Assembly: GCA_934339215.1 (NCBI GenBank)
Contig: CAKRHU010000104.1
Location: forward strand, 1 to 6,145
Reading direction: 5' to 3'
Source of the DNA: an uncultured Lacticaseibacillus sp.
GTDB taxonomy: Bacteria > Bacillota > Bacilli > Lactobacillales > Lactobacillaceae
Length of the DNA stretch: 6,145 nt
Shown here one piece after another: positions 1 to 6,130 of the stretch; the stretch's first letter is position 1; every line of letters starts with the position of its first letter. A program made the position numbers and the translations under genes. A model generated the notes under the pieces. It was given only the letters and a program-made list of their open reading frames with translations. It made no database searches and had not been told where the DNA came from.

Positions 1-1326
1 AACAACAAATTGTTGCCAAAAGTCATGAAGTTCACCAACAGTAAGATCATCGTCGCGTTGAAAGACGGGATGATCTACACCATTCCTTTCATTATTATTG
101 GGTCGGTGTTCTTGATCTTATCTTCCTTGCCTGTCGAATCTTGGGCAGCTTGGATGAACAGTACCGGGTTGGTTCCTTATTTCAACCAGGCCACGAACTT
201 CTCCTTTAACGTCATGTCATTGATCGCCGTTACTGGGATCGCGTATGAATGGGCACATAATGAGCACATCGCGCCGATGCCAGCCGGGATCACTGCTTTG
301 ATCAGTTTCTTGGTCGTCCTTCAACCAACGGCCCCGATCGTTGATGGCACCGGCAAAGTTTTAGTTAAAAACGTTTCTCACTTAACCGGCTTTATCGATA
401 CGTCTTGGTTAGCTGGTAAAGGGATGGTCGCCGCGATCATCATCGGTTTGATCACTGGCTGGATCTATTCCTGGTTTGTTACCCATAACATTACGATCAA
501 GTTACCTGAACAAGTGCCTGCTAACGTGGCCAACTCGTTTATCGCCTTGATCCCAGCAGCTGTGTTGGTCACCGGCTGGATGTTAGTTTACATGGCCTTT
601 GATCATTTTGCTCATACTTCCATGTTGCAATTCATCTACAACGTGATTCAAACACCACTGCAAGGGATCACCGATTCCTTCGGCGGGGCCTTGATCGTGC
701 CACTCTTGATTTCGTTCCTGTGGTTCTTTGGGGTTCATGGTTCCTCCATTGTTTCTGGGATCATGACTGCGATCTTGCTTTCCAATGGGACTGAAAATGC
801 GAAATTGTTCCATGCTGGCAACTTGACGCAAGCTGCTGGTGGTCACATTTTCACCCAGGCTTTGCTTGATCAATTCGGGACTGTTACTGGTGCCGGGATC
901 ACCATTGGGATGGTTGTTTACATGCTGTGGTTTGCCAAGTCTGAACAAATGAAGTCCTTAGGGAAATTGGAAATCGTGCCTGCTTTGTTCAACATTAACG
1001 AACCAATCTTGTTCGGTGCACCAATTGTGTTGAACCCAATGATGCTTTTGCCATTTATGCTCACCCCAATGCTTTCCATGGGTCTGACTTATTTGGCTAT
1101 CAAGATCGGCATTATTCCGCTGTTCAATGGTGTGTATGTGCCTTGGACCACGCCGCCAATTATTTCTGGTTTCTTAGTTGGTGGCTGGCGTACCGCTTTG
1201 TGGCAAGCATTGATGCTCGTGATGACCTTCTTTGTTTACTTGCCATTCGTTCGTCGCCAAGACAACATGCTGTTCACTCAAGAACAACAACGTTTGGCTG
1301 AAGAACAAGCAGAAGCTGCTAAGTAA
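1..1326 (+). CDS. PTS lactose/cellobiose-family sugar transporter subunit IIC (celB type), 5' partial
   Basis: Membrane channel component of a sugar phosphotransferase system: it carries a beta-glucoside such as cellobiose across the membrane while EIIB phosphorylates it. The reading frame is open from base 1, and the first visible residues (NNKLLPKVMKFTNSK) match the family a few residues inside the N-terminus, so the true start probably lies just left of the window; the TTG at 10 is unlikely to be the start. About 441 codons are visible, with many hydrophobic helices. Family signatures are present: WFFGVHGS, with the conserved histidine at 736-738, and NINEPILFGAP, with the substrate-binding glutamate at 1000-1002. 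The same histidine and glutamate contact sugar in the Bacillus ChbC structure (established knowledge). The C-terminus is charged and cytoplasmic (EEQQRLAEEQ-like). No EIIA or EIIB is visible; they may be encoded outside. The downstream 6-phospho-beta-glucosidase supports a cellobiose or aryl-beta-glucoside substrate, but the exact sugar cannot be told. Confidence 0.93.
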   Translation, partial: NNKLLPKVMKFTNSKIIVALKDGMIYTIPFIIIGSVFLILSSLPVESWAAWMNSTGLVPYFNQATNFSFNVMSLIAVTGIAYEWAHNEHIAPMPAGITALISFLVVLQPTAPIVDGTGKVLVKNVSHLTGFIDTSWLAGKGMVAAIIIGLITGWIYSWFVTHNITIKLPEQVPANVANSFIALIPAAVLVTGWMLVYMAFDHFAHTSMLQFIYNVIQTPLQGITDSFGGALIVPLLISFLWFFGVHGSSIVSGIMTAILLSNGTENAKLFHAGNLTQAAGGHIFTQALLDQFGTVTGAGITIGMVVYMLWFAKSEQMKSLGKLEIVPALFNINEPILFGAPIVLNPMMLLPFMLTPMLSMGLTYLAIKIGIIPLFNGVYVPWTTPPIISGFLVGGWRTALWQALMLVMTFFVYLPFVRRQDNMLFTQEQQRLAEEQAEAAK

Positions 1327-1341
1327 TTTGTAAACATGTTG

Positions 1342-1398
1342 AGGCGAAATACCGCGCAGGAGGATTTCCCCCGCCTGCAAGGGATTTCGCCTTTATTG
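1342..1398 (+). terminator. Intercistronic hairpin, possible partial terminator, between EIIC and GH1 genes
   Basis: A perfect 9-bp outer stem (AGGCGAAAT 1342-1350 with ATTTCGCCT 1384-1392) encloses a second stem (GCAGG 1356-1360 with CCTGC 1374-1378) and a short GG/CC extension. The structure is followed by TTTATT, a poor T-tract. It lies wholly between the EIIC stop and the GH1 ribosome binding site. The likely roles are partial termination or protection of the upstream mRNA from 3' exonucleases, giving more EIIC than GH1 transcript or a processed end. The hairpin is seen directly; its role is inferred. Confidence 0.55.
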
Positions 1399-1399
1399 A

Positions 1400-2878
<1,479 letters not shown>

Positions 2879-2882
2879 ACGT

Positions 2883-2908
2883 AAAAGCCCGCACTGCGGG
2901 CTTTTATT
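2883..2908 (+). terminator. Rho-independent terminator after GH1 gene
   Basis: AAAAGCCCGC (2883-2892) and GCGGGCTTTT (2896-2905) form a perfect 10-bp stem with a 3-nt loop (ACT), running into TTTTATT. It begins 4 nt after the GH1 stop. It sits only about 20 nt before the start of the kinase gene, so that gene depends on read-through or on a promoter inside the GH1 gene; no convincing promoter was found there. Confidence 0.88.
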
Positions 2909-2926
2909 GTCAGAGAGGAAGCAAGT

Positions 2927-3850
2927 ATGCGTAATTATGTCAGTTTTGATATCGGCGGTACGACCATTAAATATGGTTTGCTCAATGAAAAAGGGGAAAT
3001 CTTGGCGCATGCGGCCGTGTCGACGCCAAGTGATCGCGACGAATTGTTAGGCGTTTTAACCAGGGTGGTGAACATGTACGCGGACCAACAGCCCCAAGCC
3101 ATTGGCATCAGTGTCCCCGGTATCGTCCAACGCGATGGCTATATGATCACTGGTGGGGCAATCGATTGTTTATACGAATGTCCATTAGTTGAATTGGTGG
3201 CCAAGGCGACCGGTTTACCTGCTCACGTGGAAAATGATGCCAACGCCGCCACCATTGCTGAAGCTTGGTTAGGGGCTGCGCAAGGGGTCAAAGATTATCT
3301 CTTGTTAGCGTTAGGCACTGGCATCGGCGGTGGTATCGTGATCAATGGGGAAGTGTTCCGTGGGGCTCACGGTATGGCTGGTGAAATTGGCTGGAATGTG
3401 ACTCATGAAGTGGATTGGACCGACGACCTTGAAGCCAGCTCGCTGAATTTTCATGCCGCAGTGGTTTCTGGATTAGTGCGTCGGTATAATGCCAGTTTAA
3501 AGCGGGTGCACCGTGACGCTGAGGAAGTCGTTGACGCGCGGCAGATCATCACGTTAGCGCATCAAAGTGATCCCATTGCGTCGCCAATTTATCATGACTT
3601 TTTGGTCGATGCTGGGATCATGTGTTGTAATTTATTGGCCACATTAGATCCAGAGTTGATTTTGATCGGTGGCGGGATTTCTGCCAATGATCAATTCATC
3701 GCTGACTTACAAGCAATGGTCGAAGAATTAGAAATACGCCACACTGGGCTCAGCCATGTCAAACAACGGGTGTTGGGCAAAGTCGTGGCGGCAGGCTTGC
3801 GCAATAATGCGGGCTTGTTAGGTGCGGTTTACCCGTTAGTGGAGGAATAA
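2927..3850 (+). CDS. ROK-family sugar kinase, glucokinase or beta-glucoside kinase type
   Basis: ATP-dependent sugar kinase of 307 residues, the usual ROK length. The phosphate-binding motif is DIGGTTIKYGL (D8, G10-T12). The sugar and catalytic motif is ENDAN at 102-106, with D104 the expected catalytic base. ALGTGIGGG (128-136) and GMAGEIGW, with sugar-contacting E153, follow, then the C-terminal ILIGGGIS adenosine-side motif. The cysteine-rich zinc motif (CxCGCxGC) found after the GEIGW-like segment in ROK glucokinases, NagK and NagC/Mlc is absent, as in BglK-type beta-glucoside kinases. There is no N-terminal helix-turn-helix, so it is a kinase and not a repressor. ATG 2927 is preceded by AGAGAGGA (2912-2919). 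Position after the 6-phospho-beta-glucosidase suggests it phosphorylates the glucose released by GH1, or unphosphorylated beta-glucosides to feed GH1. The sequence alone does not decide between these. Confidence 0.9.
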   Translation: MRNYVSFDIGGTTIKYGLLNEKGEILAHAAVSTPSDRDELLGVLTRVVNMYADQQPQAIGISVPGIVQRDGYMITGGAIDCLYECPLVELVAKATGLPAHVENDANAATIAEAWLGAAQGVKDYLLLALGTGIGGGIVINGEVFRGAHGMAGEIGWNVTHEVDWTDDLEASSLNFHAAVVSGLVRRYNASLKRVHRDAEEVVDARQIITLAHQSDPIASPIYHDFLVDAGIMCCNLLATLDPELILIGGGISANDQFIADLQAMVEELEIRHTGLSHVKQRVLGKVVAAGLRNNAGLLGAVYPLVEE

Positions 3851-3851
3851 A

Positions 3852-4337
3852 ATGCTGAGTTATCACTTGTTGCGCAATGATTTGATGAAAGAACAACGCT
3901 ATTTACAGCGCTGGGCCAAGCGCGGTTATCAATTGACCAGCGTTCACGGTTCTTGGCATCATTTTGAAAAAATGGCCAAAACGCCAGCATCAACGCTACA
4001 AGTGGTAGGCGTTGATGCTGACCCCGAAGCTAGCACCGTGTTTGCCCGCAAACTTGGTCGCCGTGTGTTGTATCGCGTGGGAACGTTGACCGGTGACGAC
4101 GAACAAGCAGTTTCAGCGTATCATGCCTTTATGCTCGATCAAGGCACGCGCCAAGAATGGCGTGGTGGCATGGCGATCGGCTTAGGGGTGCTGATCTATG
4201 GCATCAGCCGCATTGCAGCATTTGGCAAAATCGCGTTGATGCTCTTGGCGGCATTGATCGTTGCTTATGGCGCGTGGACAATGTTTGTCGGTTTGCATAA
4301 TACTGTGGCTTCGGCGCATGCTGAAACGGCACAATAA
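3852..4337 (+). CDS. Small membrane protein, DUF2812-like, unknown function
   Basis: A 161-residue protein of unknown function. The first ~100 residues are soluble and charged. The opening part (KEQRYLQRWAKRGYQL, then HHFEK) resembles the start of DUF2812 proteins, which have an E-x-L-x-x-x-A-x-x-G-W/Y-x-L pattern; this assignment is by eye and tentative. Two hydrophobic segments follow at about 105-124 and 127-149, then a short polar tail, so it is probably a membrane-anchored protein with a large N-terminal cytoplasmic part. It starts 1 nt after the kinase stop, and its ribosome binding site (GGAGGA, 3841-3846) lies in the end of the kinase gene, so the two are translationally coupled. The gene contains a 12-bp inverted repeat (3985-4020). 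Nothing shows a role in sugar metabolism beyond the operon position. Confidence 0.8.
   Translation: MLSYHLLRNDLMKEQRYLQRWAKRGYQLTSVHGSWHHFEKMAKTPASTLQVVGVDADPEASTVFARKLGRRVLYRVGTLTGDDEQAVSAYHAFMLDQGTRQEWRGGMAIGLGVLIYGISRIAAFGKIALMLLAALIVAYGAWTMFVGLHNTVASAHAETAQ
3985..4020 (+). repeat. 12-bp perfect inverted repeat inside the DUF2812-like gene
   Basis: CAGCATCAACGC (3985-3996) is the exact reverse complement of GCGTTGATGCTG (4009-4020), with a 12-nt loop. There is no T-tract after it, so it is not a terminator. It would form a stable mRNA hairpin within the coding region (about codons 45-57), or it could be a DNA-binding palindrome. No function is recognised. Confidence 0.7.
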
Positions 4338-4352
4338 GTTTCACGTGAAACG
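4337..4352 (+). promoter_or_regulatory. parS-like ParB (Spo0J) binding site
   Basis: GTTTCACGTGAAAC at 4338-4351 is a perfect 14-bp palindrome, identical to the core of the bacterial parS consensus TGTTTCACGTGAAACA. Only the outermost base on each side differs (A at 4337, G at 4352). ParB loads at such sites and spreads to organise origin segregation (established for Bacillus and many Firmicutes). It lies at the end of the DUF2812-like gene (its first base is the last base of the stop codon) and touches the terminator stem, so it is almost entirely outside coding sequence. Use as a centromere site here is inferred from the match only; a loopless palindrome is a poor RNA hairpin, which favours a DNA role. 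Confidence 0.75.
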
Positions 4353-4379
4353 TCGGTCAGCTGCTGATCGGCGTTTTTT
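4351..4379 (+). terminator. Rho-independent terminator after DUF2812-like gene
   Basis: CGTCGGTCAG (4351-4360) pairs with CTGATCGGCG (4364-4373), 10 bp including two G-U pairs, with a CTG loop, followed by six T residues (4374-4379). It ends the kinase and DUF2812-like transcript and isolates the dehydrogenase unit downstream. Its first base pair overlaps the end of the parS-like palindrome. Confidence 0.87.
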
Positions 4380-4410
4380 GTGGTTTAGGCAAAAAAGTTT
4401 CGATTTTTCC

Positions 4411-4441
4411 TTGCCTTGGCGTTGCTCCAAGGTTGTATGCT
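4411..4441 (+). promoter_or_regulatory. MerR-family-type promoter and operator for the dehydrogenase unit
   Basis: A -35 box TTGCCT (4411-4416) and a -10 box TATGCT (4436-4441) are separated by 19 bp rather than the usual 17. The spacer region is occupied by the inverted repeat CCTTGGCGTTGCTCCAAGG (4414-4432; arms CCTTGG and CCAAGG). An overlong spacer containing a dyad is the hallmark of promoters activated by MerR-family proteins. The CTTGG..CCAAG arms resemble sites of the AdhR/NmlR subgroup, which often control zinc alcohol dehydrogenases in response to aldehydes or electrophiles (established knowledge). No merR-type gene is in this window. The expected transcript start is near 4448, leaving a short leader of about 18 nt before the small ORF. 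Confidence 0.72.
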
Positions 4442-4465
4442 GAATTTATTGAAGGAGGTGTCCGC

Positions 4466-4591
4466 ATGAATACGATTATTTTAGTTGGCGCTGTTGGCGT
4501 GATGATCACGTTACTGGGGTGGCTCATGCCAACACCCGTTGTTGCAGTCAGTCAACAAAAAGGAGCTCAACATGAAAACCGTCGTCTTTGA
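4466..4591 (+). CDS. 41-residue single-helix membrane peptide or leader ORF
   Basis: ATG 4466 has an unusually strong ribosome binding site, AAGGAGGTG (4452-4460), with 7 nt between GGAGG and the ATG. The 41 codons encode one hydrophobic segment (about residues 4-28, with no charged residue before K32) and a polar basic tail (QQKGAQHENRRL), predicting a C-terminus-in membrane peptide. It lies first on the transcript from the MerR-type promoter and overlaps the dehydrogenase start by 20 nt in another frame; the dehydrogenase ribosome binding site lies inside it, suggesting translational coupling. A cleavable signal peptide (VVA at 25-27) is possible but lacks N-terminal positive charges. No known family is recognised. 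It may be a real small protein or only a device that couples translation. Confidence 0.6.
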   Translation: MNTIILVGAVGVMITLLGWLMPTPVVAVSQQKGAQHENRRL

Positions 4592-5606
4592 AAAGTCAGG
4601 GCACGTCGCCGTCAAAGAATTTGCCAAACCGATGATCGAACAGCCCAATGATGCGGTGATCAAAATCATCCGGGCCTGTGTTTGTGGGTCTGATTTGTGG
4701 TGGTTTCGCGGGCTATCCAAGCGTGAAGCTGGCTCTGTCGTCGGCCATGAAGCCATCGGCATCGTGGAATCGGTCGGTTCTGCGGTAACGCATGTGGTGC
4801 CAGGAGATTTTGTGATTTTGCCGTTCACCCATGGTTGTGGTCATTGTGCCGCTTGTCGCGCCGGGTTTGAAGGCAATTGCTTGAATGCCAAAGAACAAGG
4901 GAGTAGTGGCTTTCAAGGTGAGTATGTGCGCTTCACTGAAGCGGACTGGTCGTTAGTGAAAATCCCTGGTCAGCCTGAAGATTACACTGATGAGCAACTC
5001 AATGATCTTTTAGCCTTATCAGATGTGATGGCGACGGGTTATCATGCTGCCGCAAGCGCTGAAGTCAAACTTGGCGATACCGTCGTGGTGATGGGTGATG
5101 GTGCGGTCGGCTTATGTGGCGTGATCGCCGCGAAATTAATGGGCGCCAAGCGGGTTATTGCCATGAGCCGGCACGCTGATCGCCAAGCCCTAGCTAAAGC
5201 ATTCGGTGCCACCGATATTATTGCTGAACGCGGGGATGCAGCCATCGCAAAAGTCGTTGAAATGACTGATGGCGGCGCTGATGCTGTTTTGGAATGCGTT
5301 GGGACTGCCTTGTCTGTTGATACAGCGATCAAATGTGCGCGCCCAGGGGCAGTTGTCGGCCGTGTCGGCGTGCCTCAAGTTGCGACTGATGCTAATGCGG
5401 CGCCGTTTTGGACCAATGTTGGCTTACGTGGTGGCATCGCCAGTGTCACCACTTATGACCGCAACGTGTTACTCGACGCCGTGCTGAAAGGTGAGATTCA
5501 TCCAGGGCGTGTGTTCACCAAGCGCTTTAAGCTCGATGATGTGCAGCAAGCTTATGAAGCGATGGATCAACGAGAAGCAATCAAGTCATTATTGATCATC
5601 GCCTAA
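4572..5606 (+). CDS. Zinc-dependent medium-chain alcohol dehydrogenase
   Basis: Cytoplasmic oxidoreductase of the zinc-containing MDR superfamily, 344 residues, full length. Catalytic zinc ligands are C38 (VCGSD), H59/E60 (GHEAIG) and probably D151. The structural zinc is held by C89, C92, C95 and C103 in a GCGHCAACRAGFEGNC lobe. The Rossmann fold shows MGDGAVG (174-180), followed at the end of the second strand by S199-R200-H201 instead of an acidic residue, which suggests NADP(H) preference. Start choice: AAGGAG (4559-4564) is 7 nt from ATG 4572 and the protein then begins MKTVVFEKSG, as in homologues; the upstream in-frame TTG at 4539 is rejected. The substrate is unknown; the MerR-type promoter suggests aldehyde or electrophile detoxification. 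The gene ends at a bidirectional terminator. Confidence 0.93.
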   Translation: MKTVVFEKSGHVAVKEFAKPMIEQPNDAVIKIIRACVCGSDLWWFRGLSKREAGSVVGHEAIGIVESVGSAVTHVVPGDFVILPFTHGCGHCAACRAGFEGNCLNAKEQGSSGFQGEYVRFTEADWSLVKIPGQPEDYTDEQLNDLLALSDVMATGYHAAASAEVKLGDTVVVMGDGAVGLCGVIAAKLMGAKRVIAMSRHADRQALAKAFGATDIIAERGDAAIAKVVEMTDGGADAVLECVGTALSVDTAIKCARPGAVVGRVGVPQVATDANAAPFWTNVGLRGGIASVTTYDRNVLLDAVLKGEIHPGRVFTKRFKLDDVQQAYEAMDQREAIKSLLIIA

Positions 5607-5609
5607 TTG

Positions 5610-5649
5610 AAAATGGCAACCTCTCGAAAATAGGAGGTTGCCATTTTTT
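5610..5649. terminator. Bidirectional terminator between the dehydrogenase and gdx
   Basis: AAAATGGCAACCTC (5610-5623) and GAGGTTGCCATTTT (5634-5647) form a perfect 14-bp stem with a 10-nt loop. It is followed by T residues on the + strand (5644-5649) and, on the - strand, by the T-run complementary to the A-run at 5610-5613. It serves both convergent genes. The stop codon of the - strand gene (5648-5650) lies in the T-run, immediately beside the stem. Confidence 0.9.
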
Positions 5650-5965
5650 AGTGACTGGTAAATTTGATGCCGATGATCCCGATCAATAAGCAACCGACAA
5701 ACGCCCAAGTGATCGGACTGACGCGATCTCCGAAAAAAATCACCCCGACAATGATCGATCCAACGGCGCCGATCCCAGTCCAAATCGGGTAAGCCAAGCT
5801 CATCGGCAAGCGGCGGGTCGCTTCAGCCAAGCACACAAAGCTGATGATCATGCCGATCATGGTGAGGATCGTGAAGTTAAGTTTGTGGAAACCGATACTC
5901 ATTTTCATAAATGTTGCCCACACCACTTCAAAAATTCCCGCGATCGTTAAATAAAGCCATGCCAT
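5648..5965 (-). CDS. gdx: Small multidrug resistance family guanidinium exporter (Gdx/SugE type)
   Basis: A 105-residue inner-membrane protein with four helices (about 3-21, 29-49, 57-77, 84-103), the standard SMR length. SMR proteins work as antiparallel dimers exchanging protons for cations through the glutamate in helix 1, here E13. The residues that mark the guanidinium exporter subtype are all present: G10, E13, W16, S42, Y59 and W62, with the helix-3 motif WTGIGAVGSII, whereas EmrE/Qac drug pumps differ there. It therefore most likely exports guanidinium and perhaps small substituted guanidines, not broad-spectrum antiseptics. A single gene is present, so a homodimer with dual topology is expected. 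ATG 5965 is preceded by TAGGAGGACA (5979-5971 on the complement). The gene has its own promoter and a terminator-containing leader, so its expression appears to be conditional. Confidence 0.92.
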   Translation of the reverse strand: MAWLYLTIAGIFEVVWATFMKMSIGFHKLNFTILTMIGMIISFVCLAEATRRLPMSLAYPIWTGIGAVGSIIVGVIFFGDRVSPITWAFVGCLLIGIIGIKFTSH

Positions 5966-6069
5966 ATTAATGTCCTCCTAAAAATAAAAAAATGCACCAC
6001 TTCTATATCCTATTTAGCCTAAAGGATATGGAGGTGATGCCTGCCCGGCGGCAGATTTGTATTGACCTT
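5966..6069 (-). ncRNA. Structured gdx 5' leader, candidate riboswitch or attenuator of unrecognised class
   Basis: The predicted leader runs from about 6069 to the gdx start. It has a GC-rich hairpin, CTGCC (6054-6050) with GGCAG (6045-6041) and a 4-nt GCCG loop, which abuts the terminator hairpin with no spacer. A CCTCC element (6034-6030), bulged in the terminator form, is complementary to the GGAGG of the ribosome binding site (5978-5974), allowing an alternative fold. Genes of this exporter type are commonly under guanidine riboswitches, but the conserved segments of class I (ykkC), the ACGR loops of class II and the class III pseudoknot pattern were not seen. Class IV could not be judged by eye. 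Ligand control is inference. Confidence 0.45.
5981..6040 (-). terminator. Intrinsic terminator hairpin in the gdx leader (attenuator)
   Basis: Read on the - strand, GCATCAC (6040-6034) pairs with GTGGTGC (6000-5994) including one G-U pair, ATATCC (6029-6024 complement) pairs with GGATAT (6010-6005), and TTTA/TAAA closes the tip around GGC. The stem is followed by ATTTTTTTATTTTT (5993-5980), directly before the gdx ribosome binding site. The G-U pair becomes a C-A mismatch in + strand RNA and the T-run is on the - strand, so the element acts in the gdx direction. A terminator placed between a promoter and its gene implies attenuation control. Confidence 0.8.
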
Positions 6070-6075
6070 GAAATT

Positions 6076-6104
6076 AGCATAGCAAATTGGAATGGTTGTG
6101 GCAA
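6076..6104 (-). promoter_or_regulatory. Sigma-A-type promoter of gdx
   Basis: On the - strand, TTGCCA (6104-6099) and TATGCT (6081-6076) are separated by exactly 17 bp, and TGC precedes the -10 box, making an extended -10. The predicted start is near 6069, about 100 nt upstream of the gdx ATG. The stretch 6105-6145 holds no gene, only a short inverted repeat at 6117-6130. Confidence 0.75.
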
Positions 6105-6116
6105 ATGGCTATGCAT

Positions 6117-6130
6117 TGCTTTGTAAAGCA
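6117..6130. repeat. Short inverted repeat upstream of the gdx promoter
   Basis: TGCTTTGTAAAGCA has perfect 6-bp arms around a 2-nt centre and lies about 13 bp upstream of the gdx -35 box, centred near -54 relative to the predicted start. The size and position suit a dimeric regulator's operator, but no regulator is identified and short palindromes occur by chance. It does not fit the catabolite (cre) consensus, which needs a central CG. Confidence 0.35.

Noticed and set aside
583..948. Antisense 121-codon open frame within the EIIC gene
   Set aside because: Its residues mirror the hydrophobic EIIC coding strand, with no ribosome binding site or recognisable family; it is a shadow of a clearly real gene.
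3224..3233. Second CACGTG core inside the kinase gene as another parS site
   Set aside because: Only the hexamer core and a few flanking bases match; the arms lack the GTTT/AAAC symmetry.
4261..4443. 60-codon + strand frame crossing the parS-like site, the terminator and the MerR-type promoter
   Set aside because: The regulatory elements explain this DNA and the frame has no start signal; most of its coding part is out-of-frame DUF2812-like gene.
5966..6069. Guanidine riboswitch classes I, II or III in the gdx leader
   Set aside because: The conserved ykkC segments, the paired ACGR-loop hairpins and the class III pseudoknot pattern were not found by eye; only the gene context suggests guanidine.
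6037..6126. 29-codon + strand ORF starting ATG 6037 after GGAGGTG, considered as a small toxin-like peptide
   Set aside because: The ribosome-binding-like GGAGG is only 2 nt from the ATG, the peptide is not a clean membrane helix, and the DNA is explained by the gdx leader and promoter on the other strand.
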